Source: Nymphaea colorata (lineage: Eukaryota > Streptophyta > Magnoliopsida > Nymphaeales > Nymphaeaceae). From it: a DNA stretch of 64,000 nucleotides. Positions 1 through 11,639 of this stretch are shown here, piece by piece. The notes beneath the pieces were generated by a model, which was not told the DNA's origin, did not search any database, and worked only from the letters and a program-made list of their open reading frames with translations. Each line of letters starts with the position of its first letter. The first letter of the stretch is position 1. The DNA is taken from the NCBI RefSeq assembly GCF_008831285.2, contig NC_045141.1, positions 932,001-996,000 of the forward strand. The letters are read 5' to 3'. A program made the position numbers and the translations under genes.

Positions 1-858
1 AAGTCTGATGTTTTCAGTATTTTTCAGTTATTCAAAACACATGCTGAATATATAACTAGCCCAAAACATAAAAAATTCCCTCATTACGATTGAGGTGGAA
101 AGTTTTAAACATTAACAGATTTTGTAATGAAGCATGGAATTGGACATCGTGTCTCTTGCCTTCATATGCCTCAGGAAAACAGAATGTCAGAACAACAAGT
201 TTATGTATGATGGAAACTGCAGGGGTTCAAAAAAGATTATGGGCACACGTGTTTCACTTGTCAGTCTTCTTGATTACCCGACTTCCTACTAAAATCTTGA
301 ATTTCAAGTCGGTTATAGAAGTTATATTTCCTCAAGAACCAGATTACAACTTACAAAAATTGTATAGATGTGTGTGCTATACATGTCTAGTTGATTATAT
401 AACAAAGATAAACTAGACTATAAGAGTGATCTATGCACGTTTGCTGGTTATGCACCAAATCATAACAACTATATATGCTTGAGAATGCAAGATAAAAAAG
501 TATTTGCCTTTAGACATGTAGTTTTTGATGAAAATATATTTCCTTTCCTTGAGTAGCAAAAGAAAAAGAACTCAATGGAGGAAAGAAAAAATAGCAACAG
601 TCAAGGACATGTCATCCAAGTGCATTCATTTCTCATTTTAACACAAGGCAAACATGACAACCAAGCTGGTAATGGTACTGTCGACTCTCAAGATAACATC
701 ATAACAAGTGAAAATGAAAGATGTTCACATACGATCAAACATATCAAAACAGATCAAAAAGTTCAATGAACCAAAAAACTCTAGAGTAGCCATGACTAAT
801 AAGAAGTGGAGGGCAGCGATGCAAACTGAATTTCAAGCTACCATGAAACTGGACACTC

Positions 859-1498
859 ATGCCACCCGAACAGGCCAAGAGCGTTTTTGGCTATAAGTGG
901 ATATTTAAAATAAAGAGAAAGGCAGATGGAACTTTGGAGAGGTACAAAGCACGGTTAGTTGCAAAGAGGTACAATCAAAGAGATGGGTTGGATTATTTTG
1001 AGACATTCAGTCCTATAGTCAAGCCCATGATAATCCGAACAGTTCTAACCATTGCAGTTAGTAGAAATTGGTGCATTCAACAGCTTAATTCAAAACACTT
1101 ACTTCCATGGAAATCTGAAGGAAACAGTTTATGTGCAGCAGCCTCCATTATTTGAAAACCCAAGTAAACCTGACTATGTGTGTAAATTAAAGAAATCCTT
1201 GTACAGACTCAAACATGCACCAAGGGCGTGGTACTCTAGGTTAAGTTCTCATCTTCAAAAACTTGGTTTTAAGAAAGCCAAAACTGACACATATTTCTTT
1301 ATTCTTGTATCAGGAAATATAAAGTTGTTTGTTTTAGTATACATAGATGATATTGTTATTATAGATAATGATAGTAAAGAGGTGATGGAACTCATCTCTC
1401 ATCTTGATCATGAATTTGTAGTCAAAGATTTGGGAGTTCTACATTTCTTCCTACGCATTCAAGCCAAGAAAGTACCAAACAGGCTATATCTAAGTTAG
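859..1498 (+). pseudogene. Copia-1 reverse transcriptase (broken)
   Basis: Copia-type RT that would copy element RNA into cDNA inside a virus-like particle. The first frame (859 to about 1100) has the opening block KWIFKIKRKADGTLERYKAR and the FETFSPIVK block. A frameshift near 1090-1100 moves it to a second frame, which has LYRLKHAPRAWYSRL and the catalytic YIDD at 1340-1351, then KDLGVLHFFL. That frame stops at 1496. The catalytic aspartates survive, but the frameshift and stop rule out an active enzyme. RNase H follows downstream as expected for copia. The family call is secure; the lineage is not. Confidence 0.88.
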
Positions 1499-1833
1499 GA
1501 AAAATATATTATGGAGATGCTACTCATAGTGAAAAGGCAAGGAGGGCATCCTATTTTGATGCCCATGGCCACAACTAGCATTAGAGAATCCGAGGTAATG
1601 ATAAGTGACAGTGCTCTATGCCATAGCACTATGAGAGGTTTACAATATGTTACTCTTACTCATTTGGATAACAGTTTTATAGTAAATCGAGTATGTCAAT
1701 TCATGCACAACCCTCGGGGAGTCATTGGACAGCTGTAAAGAGAATTTTGAGATATGTTAAGGGCCACCATGCATGATGGCATTCTTATTTAGAAAAAAAC
1801 TAACTTATCATTGTCTGACTTCCCCGACGCAGA

Positions 1834-2260
1834 TTGTGCTGGGTTACACTGATGGTCCATATGGGGATATGTTGTCTTTCTTGGAGACACTTTTGTGTCA
1901 TGGAATTCAAGAAACCAAAATGTGATAGCAAGATCAAGTACAAAAGAAAAATAATGTTCACTACACAATGCCGTTTCAAAATTATTATGGATGAAATACT
2001 TAATGAACAAGTTGCATGAAACTAGTTCACATATACCCATCATTTGGTGTGACAAGGTGGGAGCAGCATGTTTAGCATCACATCTTGCTTTTCACAGTAG
2101 AACTAAGCACTTGGAGATAGCTTTATTATTTGTAAGAAAAAAGCCAAGAGAGAAACACTTTGCATATCTAGTATATATCATCCAAAGATCAAATTGCCGA
2201 TATATTTACCAAGCCTCCTGCTAAGGATCGTTTTCTATATCTCATACACAAGTTACATGT
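1834..2260 (+). pseudogene. Copia-1 RNase H domain (broken)
   Basis: Remains of the copia RNase H, which removes the RNA strand during reverse transcription. Recognisable blocks in shifting frames are a VIARSST-like segment around 1920-1940, IIWCDKVGAACLASHLAFHS (about 2038-2097) and RTKHLEIALLFVR (about 2098-2140). These match the CDN-A-NPVFH-RTKHIE-HFVRE order of plant copia RNase H. The last recognisable residues lie near 2260. Several frameshifts are needed to read it, so it is non-functional. It continues the RT at 859-1498. Confidence 0.8.
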
Positions 2261-2264
2261 GCAC

Positions 2265-2700
2265 ACAGAGCCCACGAACTTGAGGAGGGATCTTGAGGAA
2301 GGCAGTTCCACGACCTCTCTACAAGGAAAGGAGCAGTTGTTGCACATTTTCTCACGATAATGAGAGGAGCAGTTACAACACATGACACCAAAAACAAAGG
2401 AACCACCATCACTATTGGTACCAAGGTGGTTGACGAGAAGAAAAGAAACAAAGGATTTGGAGAATGTGGCCAAAATAACAATATGAAAAATAAACTTGTT
2501 TTGCCTCTTTGTTGTAACTGAAACTTGAATTGATGTGGTCATGGTAAACAGTTAAATACAACCACTCTTGCTCAATGTAAACAATGAGAGATATAGTAAT
2601 CTCGAGTGAGAAAACACTCCTCAGAGAATGTAAGCTTTAAGTTGAATCTCGTTAAATTTCTTGTGTTGTGTGAATTTAATCATTGGTACTACCATCAATC
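2265..2700 (+). repeat. probable 3' LTR region of Copia-1
   Basis: Non-coding DNA directly after the RNase H end. A purine-rich run at about 2280-2300 (ttgaggagggatcttgagg) looks like a polypurine tract. The stretch from about 2560 to 2700 resembles the promoter-leader part of a copia LTR. There is no second copy to align, so the LTR call is inference from position. Confidence 0.4.
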
Positions 2701-2759
2701 CTGTTTTTCTTATGCAAACAACATGAATAATTACTAAATGATGATTGAATGACAGCCAA

Positions 2760-4773
2760 AGATCAGGCCAAAGTTAGTAGCCACCAAAAATCTTCTCTTT
2801 CTTAACATCCTCTTTCCAATTCGTAGAGGAAACTAAATCCTTAATGTCATTTCAGATCTTCCAGCACAAGTCCCTTTCAGTGCCCAAATCTTTATGGGTA
2901 ATAGAATTTCTAAAATTCCACATATTCCAGTAGGTGATCAGAAACATGAACACCAAAGTTTAGTTTCCCACTTAGATTTTAAATTTACACTTCCACCACT
3001 GGCTCAAAAATTCATGGAGGGAGTTCCCTTCTTTGACCTTCACATTAAATCTTGTCACCAAATATATCCATAAAACTCGTAGTTTGGCATGATAGGAAAA
3101 GGTTATTGTTCTTTTCCTCTTTGCATCTACATAAAAAGCAACAGTTAGGTAAGCGAACACCAAATCTATGTATCCTATCATGAGTCAGTAATTCACCTTT
3201 CAGCACTAGCAATAGGCGCACCAAGAAGCTCTCAAAATGCATCTCTTTGGCTAAATTTTCTTGTAATTAAGATATAAGGGATTCTTAGTTTTGATTTCAT
3301 TATAGAACCTTGAGAGAGAATGCTTTCCTAACTCCCACCCTCCCCCCCCCCCCCCCCCCCCCCCCCCGCAAAACAAGAATAAAAAACTCAGCATTCTTCA
3401 AATTAGCTTGCCTCAACACTTGAGGTAGAGCTGATGAGGAAAACTCCAAACCCAAATAGTGATTCTTCCTACTAAGAACCTGCTACACCATGTTACTAAG
3501 ATGGTCTCGAACTTTTAATGTCTTACAGATTCAATAAGTAAAACAAGAGGGCCTAACCCCAGTTGTCCAGGCATATTCTTACTTCACGTCCATTCCAACC
3601 TGCCATGAAACTATCTGGTTGATCTCGTCCCATCCCCAAAGTTAGCTTTTACAAGCCCGAGAATTATGGAATTTTTTGTAACATTCCAAAAGGTAGCCTT
3701 TCAAGTACTTGACATTGATCAAACGAGCCCATTTCATATAAAAGGCAGTGGATTGAATTGCTGCTCGAGCCATCATATCCTTGTTATATACAGTAATATC
3801 CTCTATGCCTACGTTTCCTTCCTCAATAGGTGACAAGATTGATTTCTAGTTGAGAAGGTGGCAATTTACTTGATGTTTAGAATCTCCCTCACAAGAAGTA
3901 ACAAGTTTTCTCCTCAGTCACTTTAATAATAGGGCGAGAAAGTTGAAACACTTTCAGCCAATAACTAATTAGCTATTGATGTACATGTTTCACCAAGCAT
4001 AGATGTCCTGCAAACGGCAAAAGTTATATGTTCCAGTCCACAAATCTGCCCACCACTTTCTTGCATAGTTCTTGATAGAGATTAACATTAATGTTTCCAC
4101 TAAAGAATGTAATGCCAAGATAGGTAAAAGAAGAGCACAGGGCTGCCAGCCAAGTATGCTTGAAATTATGCTTAGCTTCTCATCATGCAAGTGCAAAGGG
4201 ACTAGCCTAATTAGAAGAATTAATTACCAATCTTGTAAAATTACAAAATTAATTCAAAACTTGCTTGATATTAATGACAGAAGGAGTTGCTGCTATGATT
4301 AGGATTATATCACCAGAGAAATATATGCCCGAGGATGATACAAAGTGAGGTTACATCTAGGAATTGTCACTCTTCCTCTTAGAACTTCATATTTAAATCC
4401 ACATAAGAGAATTTCAATCACAAAAGTAAAAAGCAAAGGCAATAGAGGGTTTCTTGCACAAAGACTTATAACCCTTCTAGAAATCACCCTCTTTGCCATT
4501 GATAACCGTAGCAAATGAAGAAGTAGTAACACAAGACATAATCTTTTGACCACAATCTTTGAAAAAGCCCAAACACTAAAGAGATTTCTCAAAAAATGAC
4601 TATCAACCTTTGTCATATACTTTGGAAATATCTAATTTTAAGAATACAGACTTCCCCCTACTTTTATCTAAACTCTTTACAACTTCATTCACCAACCTAA
4701 TGTGACCACAGAGAAATTTATTCAACAAAAAATTGTCATGTCTATCACCAAGAAGTCTTGTTAAATTAGATCT
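2760..4773 (-). pseudogene. LINE ORF2 C-terminal half: RT core and zf-RVT
   Basis: Continues the LINE RT from 10105. Blocks in - strand order: SVFLKLDISKVYD (about 4650-4610, the K-D-KAFD block); a catalytic region near 4320 where the expected FADD reads FSGD, so the active site is destroyed; LPFAG (about 4020-4000) of the SFAGR block; MMARAAIQSTAFY (about 3775-3735); and zf-RVT with HDRIHRFGVRLPNCCFLCRC (about 3185-3125). The 3' tail has a WNMWNFRNS segment near 2900. A run of 26 C lies inside the region at 3342-3367. Confidence 0.82.
3342..3367. repeat. (C)26 homopolymer
   Basis: Uninterrupted run of 26 C inside the LINE C-terminal region. A G-run on the transcribed strand could form quadruplex structure. 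Run length is unreliable in most assemblies. Confidence 0.9.
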
Positions 4774-5026
4774 TGTTGACATATGTTGTATTTGGGTCAC
4801 CTATTCGGGTCTGGATCTGGACCCGATCCAGTGTATTACTGTTACGGCCCTTCTTAACCTGTGTAAACTCTAATTTCCGTGTGTGAATGAAAATTTAAGA
4901 GAGAGGGTGTCTGGTTGCTAGTGGGCACCAGTCCTCCTCACCCGTGGTTTTTTCCCTCTTGTTGAGGGGTTTTCCACGTTACATCTGTGTTATTTCATTG
5001 TTCTACTCGCTTTCACTGTTTCTACA
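4774..5026 (+). repeat. Copia-2 5' LTR
   Basis: 253 bp, TG...CA ends. It pairs with 9852-10104. The left flank is ...gatct. The end is fixed by the adjacent primer site. Confidence 0.93.
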
Positions 5027-5039
5027 TGGTATCAGAGAC
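5027..5039 (+). other. Copia-2 primer binding site (tRNA-iMet)
   Basis: tggtatcagagac begins at the first base after the LTR. It is complementary to the 3' end of plant initiator Met tRNA, the usual copia primer. Confidence 0.9.
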
Positions 5040-5567
5040 AAGTTGGTTTTGATTTTTCTACTGTGCTCAAATTGGAGGAGGATTTTATCATCACCGTTCA
5101 GTTTGGACGGAAGATCCCTTGCCACTGTTTGGGTGAAGATCCTCCGTTTGCCCTCTTGGCCACCGTAAAGTTCTGGTGGAGGGTCGCTGTCGTTGACCAT
5201 CACCCGACACCTGCTCGCCTGATGCCCGACCTTGCTCTATCATTCAACATTGCCCTGCTCTCGCCATTGGTCAACACTTGATGCCTGGTCCATTGCCTAA
5301 TGCTGCTCCTTCCCCCCAACGTCGCCTAGCTCCTGCTCTGTCAGGTGCTGCTCCGACCAGCCCAGCTTTTACTCCATCGGGTGCTGCTCTGTCATCCTAC
5401 AGTCTCATTGCCGTTCTATACCATCCCGTGGAGCTCTGACGTCGGCCGCTGCCAGTTCTCTGCCGCTGCTCCCTATCGTTGCCAGTCTCAGCGGTGCCTG
5501 CTCCTTTAGCGCCGCCCTGCGTCGCCTGATCTACCTAGTGCCACGATGGTAAAAATCATCTTCTTGT

Positions 5568-6590
5568 ATGAACAATACAAACCACGCTAACGTTGAGGCC
5601 TCTAAAACTGAAAATATTCCAGTTCAAGTTACTACTATTCGTCTTACCAAAGAAAACTACATTCAATGGTTTCCTGCTATCACCATGGGGATCGCAGGTC
5701 GAGGCCGAATTGTGTATATAAATGGGACGAAGATTGAACCGGCTGAGACTAATGTTGCTTGGGACACATGGTTTCTTGAGGACAACCAAGTTAAGACTTA
5801 GATTGTCAACTCTGTGTTCCCCGAGATTCAACCCCTCATTCTTCGCAAAAGGACTACGAGAGATATGTGCGTTATACTTGAGCAGATGTATGGCCAGAAG
5901 AAGAAAGATGTTCGAGTGTATTAGTTGATGAAGGATGTCTATTCTCTTTGGCAAGGTGAACACTCTGTGGCAGATTTCTATGCAGCCTTGAAATCTATGT
6001 GGGAGGAACTTGACTACTATTCAGATGACACTTGAGATTGTTCCCAAGATCAGGTGTGTCATTTGGCCAAGGAATGGAAGAATAGGGTGTTCCTATTTTT
6101 AGCAGGGTTGAATGATGACTTTGAAAGTATAAGAAGTCAAATCCTTAATTCTAAAGAACTACTTAGTATTGAAGGTGTTTACTCTCGTGTAGAGGCTGAA
6201 GAGCAAAGGCGCCTTGTTATTACTGGGAAAAAGGAGGATCACATCTCGTAGAATGAGAGGTCTACCCTTGTTAGCCGTGGCCCTGTAGGGCTGTCCGACC
6301 TTTTCGCAAGTGCACTCACTGCAAGAAGACTTATCATACTGTGGATTTTTGTTGGGACCTCCATCCATAAAAGAAGAATAGTTGAGGGCGACCTTCTAGT
6401 GGGAAGAAATCTATCTCTGATGCTACCAACTCTAGTGGAGGGAGTCTCTGTCTCTACTGAACAGATTCGTGAGCTTCGTGCTTATCTAAGTCGGATTGAT
6501 GTTGGTCAGGCTGAAGTGTCAGATGACGTGAATGTTAACCATGCTCTGGCCATTTCTGGCAAAAAAGGTAATTCTCGTATGGAAGAATAG
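5568..6590 (+). pseudogene. Copia-2 gag (broken)
   Basis: Capsid/nucleocapsid part. The start at 5568 (MNNTNHANVEA) leads into the copia gag_3 pattern TIRLTKENYIQWFPAITMGI. An in-frame stop follows at about 5799. The frame resumes with FLFLAGLNDDFESIRSQILN (about 6090-6150). A CCHC zinc knuckle, CTHCKKTYHTVDFC, survives at about 6311-6352 in a third frame. At least three disruptions occur. The family call is good because the knuckle, the LNDDFE block and the position all agree. Confidence 0.85.
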
Positions 6591-6591
6591 A

Positions 6592-6860
6592 TTGTTGACA
6601 GTGGTGCCACCCATCACATGACTGGCAAACCTACGCTCTTTCACGAGTATAAGCTATCATCTAGAAATGACCTTGTTTCTCTTGTTGATGGTTCATTTAC
6701 CTCTATGGCAGGAAAATGGAGTATTTCTTTGTTAAACAAATTTTTAGTGCATGGTGCCTTACATGTTCTTCATATTCCCTTGAATCTTTTGTCTGTCAAT
6801 AATATTACAAAGGAGTTTAATTGTGAACTCATATTCTCTGCAAATCATTGTGTTTGGCAG
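6592..6860 (+). pseudogene. Copia-2 protease
   Basis: Aspartic protease that would cleave the polyprotein. The catalytic motif VDSGATHHMTG is present at about 6594-6626, just after an in-frame stop (6588-6590) that separates it from gag. The LNLLSVNNITKEF segment (about 6783-6820) is the conserved end of the domain. The frame stays open to 7107 and runs into the GAG-pre-integrase region. Confidence 0.85.
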
Positions 6861-6979
6861 GACTTGGCGACAGGGAAGATGATTAGGATTGGTTTGGTGT
6901 CTGAACGCTCATATCGACTTCCCATCCTTGTGGCCACAGCTCTTATGACAACAGTTAGCAGAACAAAGAAGAAGAGAGA

Positions 6980-7970
6980 AGATTGTCTTCAGTTACTTTT
7001 GTATTGGCATGAATGCCTTGGGCATCTCCCTTTTGGGGTTTTGAAACAGTTATTTCTTCATTTATGTTCTAGTTTGGACATATCTACGTTATCTTGTGAT
7101 GTATGTTAGGGCTTCATACCATGTTTCCAACAATCATGCTAATAAAGTTTTTTTCTTGATTCATTCCAATGTGTGGGGGCCTTCGGAAACTCATAGTCAT
7201 TGTGGTTTTTAGTATTTTATAACCTTTAAAGGTGATTACTCAAGGAGTACCTTTGTTTACCTGTTGAAAGACCGTAGTGAAGTGCCTCATGTCATAGAGA
7301 CCTTCATTCTTCTTGTAGAGACCCAATATGGTAGTTCTGTTAAGATCTTTTAGTCTGATAATGTTCATGAGTATATGTGTCAAGCTGTTGAGGATTTCCT
7401 TCAAAAAAGGGGGATTGTTCATGAGACATCTTGCAGCGATACCCCTCCTCAAAATGGGTCGCTGAGAGGAAAAATCATCAGCTGCTTGATGTTACTAGGG
7501 CCCTCTTGTTTCAAAGGAATCTTCCAAAGCATTATTGGTGAGATGTTGTTCTCACTAGTGCATATTTAATTAACCGTATGCCTAGCTGTGTGCTAAATGA
7601 GCAGACACCCCCCTCTATGCTTCCAGGGCATCGTCAACCCTTTCACCTCCCTCCTCATGTCTTTGGATGTGTTTGATTTATTCATTATCAGAGTCCTAAT
7701 GTTAAAAAACTTGATTCAAGGTCGATTAAGGAAATATTTGTTGGGTATCTTCCTACTCAAAATGGGTATAAGTGTCTCGATCCGACCACTGGTCGTGTTT
7801 ACGTTACGAAGGATGTCATTTTCTTGGAACATGTCTCATATTTTGGTGAGAATCCTCTTTAAGGGGAGAAGTCTATGTCAGGGGAAGAGTATTCTTCAAG
7901 TAAGGAAATTCAATTTACAGATTTATTGGAGTACAAGCGGGAAGAGAGTCCATCAACTGTGATGTGCTTG
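6980..7970 (+). pseudogene. Copia-2 integrase (broken)
   Basis: Integrase would join cDNA to the chromosome. The GAG-pre-integrase block YWHECLGHLPFGVLKQL spans about 7003-7055. The catalytic core appears in pieces: a VWGPSETHSHCG segment near 7170-7205, LLKDRSEVPHVIE (about 7263-7300), and TPPQNGS (about 7442-7462), where plant copias have TPQQNG followed by the catalytic E region. Further stops and frameshifts follow. C-terminal blocks are too decayed to place exactly. Confidence 0.8.
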
Positions 7971-8099
7971 AACATGAGAGGAATGAAGGGTGTTCTACTG
8001 GGATGGAAGAGGACGTAATCGCTTGTTTGGGAAGGTGTACTCTAGACGAAGAGTTCGTACAGATGAAGTGACTAATGGTGAGAATTTTACTCCTAATCC

Positions 8100-9260
8100 C
8101 AATGTCGCTTCTTCCCTAGATGAACCAAGTCATGCTCAGGAAAAACTAGTTGATAAAGACATTCAGACAGAAACTAAAAATGAAGAGCTTCCCATTTCCC
8201 TAAGAAAGGGTGTCAGGTCATGTACTCAACATCCTATTAGTAACTTTGTATCATATTCTACACTGAGCAAGGATTACAAATGTTTTGTTTCATCTCTTTC
8301 TTTGGATGTAATTCCTAGGACCGTTACAAAGGCTCAGAGTGATCTCAAGTGGAATCATGCTATGCAAGAAGAGATAGAAGCCTTGAGCAGAAACCGGACA
8401 TGAGAAGTAGTAGAGATCCCTAAAGTGGCTCATCTGGTTGGATCCAGGTGGGTCTACACCATTAAGTACAAATCAGATGGGAATGTTGAGAGGTACAAAG
8501 CTCGCCTGGTTGCCATGGGGTTTAGTCAAAAATATGTGATTGACTACTTGGAGACTTTCGCTCCCATTGCAAAAATGAAGACTGTTAGAGTTATCATTTC
8601 TTTAGCAGTGTTGAAGGAGTGGAAGATGTACCAACTTGACGTTAAGAATGCTTTTATCAATGGAGATCTTGAAGAAGAAGTGTATATGTGTATGCCCCTA
8701 GGAAATGAGAAACCGAGAAAATGCTGCAAAATGAAGAAAGCGTTATATAGGCTCAAGTAGTCTTTCCGAGCATGGTTTGAACGTCTTAAGTTTGTGATGA
8801 GACAACATGGTTACAATCAAGGAAACAAAGATCATATTCTGTTTGTATAAAGGAAGGAGGGTAAGGTTACTCTTTTGTTAGTCTATGTTGATGATATGAT
8901 CATTACAAGTGATGATGAAGATGAGATAACAAGATTGAAGGGTTTACTGGCTGCCGAATTTGGTCTCAAGGACCTTGGCAAACTAAGATATTTTCTGAGT
9001 ATTGAAATTGCTAGGTCAGGTACGACCCTTGTGCTGAATCAAAGGAAGTATACCTTGGATTTACTAAAGGAGACAGGAAAACTTGGGTGTAGACCGGCTT
9101 TTACTCCTCTAGATGTTGAACACAAACTCAACATTAAGAATGAAGAACTTCTTTGTGAAAAGGCTAAGGGGAGGTTTCAACGTTTGGTTGGAAGATTGAT
9201 TTACCTCACTTTGACTAGACTTGATATTACCTTTGTTGTTAATGTGATGAGTCAATTCAT
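8100..9260 (+). pseudogene. Copia-2 reverse transcriptase
   Basis: RT in two open stretches separated by stops at 8401-8403 and 8758-8760. The N-terminal part has [20 protein letters not shown] (about 8440-8500), the [11 protein letters not shown] block and [20 protein letters not shown]. The second stretch, open from 8875 to 9736, has the intact catalytic YVDD at 8884-8895, then FGLKDLGKLRYFLSIEIAR and RLIYLTLTRLDITFVVN. This 287-codon stretch is one of the longest continuous coding runs in the window, but the upstream stops inactivate it. Confidence 0.9.
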
Positions 9261-9339
9261 GCATGTGCCTACGGATGCTTACTTAAAGGCTGTCGATAGA
9301 ATGTTGTGCTACTTAAAGAGGAATCCTAGCAAGGGGCTT

Positions 9340-9845
9340 CTATATGTGAAACAAGGGCTTATTGAGATTGAAGAGTATTCAGATGCAGACTGGGCAGATT
9401 GTGTTGATACTAGAAGATCTACTTCAGGGTACTGCATCTACTTGGGGGGAAATCTTGTTGTTTGGAGGAGCAAGAGACAAGATGTTTGTTCCCGCTCAAG
9501 TGCAAAGGCTGAATATAGGGATGTTGCTATGAGAGTGTCAGACTTACTGTGGCCGAAAGTATTGTTGATTGATATTGGAATAGAGACTGAAGGACCTATG
9601 AAGATGTACTGTGATAACAACTCCGCAATCAATCTGGCCAACACCCTTTGTTACATGACCGAAGAAAACATGTCGAGATTGACCGCCACTTCATCTGGGA
9701 GAAGATTGATGCCAGAGAATTTATTCTACCATATATGAAGTCTAAATACCAAACTGCTGATGTTCTTACTAAAGCCTTACCTTCGACTCAGTTTGAGAGA
9801 AATGTATCTAAGTTGGGCATGTTTGGTATGTATGTCCAACTTGAG
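9340..9845 (+). pseudogene. Copia-2 RNase H
   Basis: Follows the RT in the same frame. YSDADWADC (about 9379-9405), RRSTSGYCIYLGG and RSSAKAEYRD (about 9493-9522) carry the acidic residues of copia RNase H. The next block, YCDNNSAINLA, is followed by a frameshift near 9650. The end of the domain (HVEIDRHFIWEK and the ADVLTKALPS tail) is read in another frame to 9857. The polyprotein ends at the polypurine tract. Confidence 0.88.
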
Positions 9846-9851
9846 GGGAAG
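9840..9851 (+). other. Copia-2 polypurine tract
   Basis: The purine run ttgaggggaag sits immediately 5' of the 3' LTR at 9852. This is where plus-strand DNA synthesis would start. Confidence 0.8.
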
Positions 9852-10104
9852 TGTTGACATATGTTGTATTTGGGTCACCTATTTGGGTCTGGATCTGGAC
9901 CCAATCCCGTGTGTTACTGTTATGACCCTTCTTGACCTGTGTAAACCCTAATTTCTGTGTGTGAATGAAAATCTAAGAGAGAGGGTGTCGGGTTGTTAGT
10001 GGACACCAGTCCTCCTCACCCGTGGTTTTTTCCCTCTTGTTGAGGGGTTTTCCACATTACATTCATGTTTGTTCATTGTTCTACTCGCTTTTATTGTTTC
10101 TACA
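9852..10104 (+). repeat. Copia-2 3' LTR
   Basis: 253 bp, same ends as 4774-5026, with about 20 substitutions by eye. The right flank is tatct. Confidence 0.93.
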
Positions 10105-10129
10105 TATCTCATACTTTCTATTGGGTTTG

Positions 10130-11634
10130 GTGATTAACTTATATATGCAGTTACATAAAGATATAGACTTAAAATTTTGATATTAGTAGCATCTTCAAAT
10201 TTGGGGATGAGAACAATATGATTTTATTAAATGATCTAACTAATTTTCCTATGATGAAGGAATTAATAACCATATTTGTAATATTCTTACCAACAATACT
10301 CTAGTAGGCCTGTACCATTTTCCATACTAAAGAGAACTCTCTTCATCGTCCTCATCAGGAATATGCTAAAAAATATTAGAATCAAACATGGAGATCTTAG
10401 GACCATGCAGCAAATTAGGAGATCTCTCACGTCGGCATCATCCATGATAAAAGACTGAAAGAATGTCATACATCCTTCTAAGATGTGTTTGGGATTAAGC
10501 ATGACTCATCTATCATTGGTTATAGCATAAATGCATCTCTTCCCTTGCTTATATTTGGCATAAGATTGAAAAATGCTAAGCTTCTATCACCTTCCTTAAG
10601 CCAATCAATTCTTGATTTTTGCCTCAAAAGGATTCTTCTTTAAGAAGATCATTCAATTTCTCACTTAAGAACCATTATTGAATGTTAAAACTACCAAGGA
10701 TGCCCAAAGAAGTCTGACTTGTATCCATCTCTTCTTTTCTTAATCTCATAAGAAATATCACCAAAAACTATGCTCACTCCACCATGCAAGCTGGCATCTA
10801 CTGAGCTATTACTTTTCAGTAAGCATAGCATAGGGCAACCAAAACTTCTTCCTTTCCAACATCTTCAAACTGACTTTTCATATTGTGATATGAATGACCA
10901 GCAGCTAAAGGATCTAAAAATCTTCCTACCTCAAGGAATAAAATATTCATATCTAGTAGTTAAAAGCAGAACATTATGAGTGGATGTCATTTTGGGCAGC
11001 ATCTTGAGCTGAAATTGAGTAGGGTACTTCTCCCACTGCATTGAGTTAAGGCCCAATCTAAAAAACATGAGACATTCTCTTCATCCCTCCTGTTATAGGA
11101 CCATGAAAATTTGCAAGAAGGATCTTGAATAACATTGAGATCGCAATCAGCTAAGAATTTATTAAAACTCAAGAACCTTTAAGTATTTGGTTCTTGACCC
11201 ATTTTATCAAAATATTCCCTCATGGCACTAAAATCCCCAAGTAGAATACACAACATTGAGCCTCATTCACCTTGGAAGTGATCAGGTTTCTCTTCTAAGC
11301 ATCCAATTGGGAGGGAGGTATATATGATAGAGCATGAACTGGTGATTTGTACTCCTCACTTCACAAGAAATCCAAAAAATGCAGGATACGACGACTGAAA
11401 TATTTACTTGGGAGGGATTATTAACAAGTACCACCCGGGCCAATCTTGTGTTGATAGATTGGGTAGAGCTACATGCCATCAAGTCTATCCAACCACTCCT
11501 GAAACTTAGTATGATCCTGCATAGTGTCATATATGAAAAAGATATCAAAAGAAAATTTCATAAAGGATGCTCTTCAACTCTCCATTAATAGGTCTTCATA
11601 CAAGGCCTCTAATATTCCAAGAAATTATCTTCAT
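10130..11634 (-). pseudogene. LINE ORF2 N-terminal half: endonuclease and start of RT
   Basis: ORF2 encodes an apurinic-type endonuclease plus RT used for target-primed reverse transcription. The start is placed at the ATG ending at 11634 because it opens with MKIISWNIRGL, the canonical plant L1 endonuclease start. Further blocks, in several frames, are a LLGDFSAMR-like segment near 11240, DPSCKFSWSYNRRDEENVS (about 11120-11065), and the pre-RT and RT entry blocks VLFSMENG (about 10310-10340) and LIPKFEDATNIK (about 10165-10200). The frame breaks repeatedly. Sequence continues at 4773 on the far side of Copia-2. Confidence 0.8.
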
Positions 11635-11639
11635 TATGA

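Larger units (their letters stand above)
90..2700 (+). mobile_element. Copia-1: decayed Ty1/copia retrotransposon, 3' part
   Basis: Translated pieces follow copia pol order on the + strand: integrase C-terminal scraps (about 90-780), reverse transcriptase (859-1498), RNase H (1830-2225), then non-coding DNA that should hold the 3' LTR. Many stops and frameshifts separate the pieces. The 5' end lies outside the window or is lost. No matching 5' LTR is present, so the 3' boundary near 2700 is an estimate. It abuts the 3' end of the LINE described next. Confidence 0.8.
4774..10104 (+). mobile_element. Copia-2: near-complete Ty1/copia element inside the LINE
   Basis: Flanked by two 253-bp LTRs starting TGTTGACATATG and ending TTTCTACA. 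The 5' LTR is followed at once by a tRNA-iMet primer site and the 3' LTR is preceded by a polypurine tract. Flanks are gatct on the left and tatct on the right, a 5-bp target duplication with one mismatch. Order is gag, protease, integrase, RT, RNase H, as in Ty1/copia. LTRs look roughly 92% identical by eye. Internal stops make it non-autonomous. It splits the LINE RT, so it is younger than the LINE. Confidence 0.93.

Noticed and set aside
5027-5039. Primer sites considered as tRNA gene pieces
   Set aside because: They are short complements placed exactly at LTR ends; no tRNA cloverleaf or A/B boxes were seen anywhere in the window.
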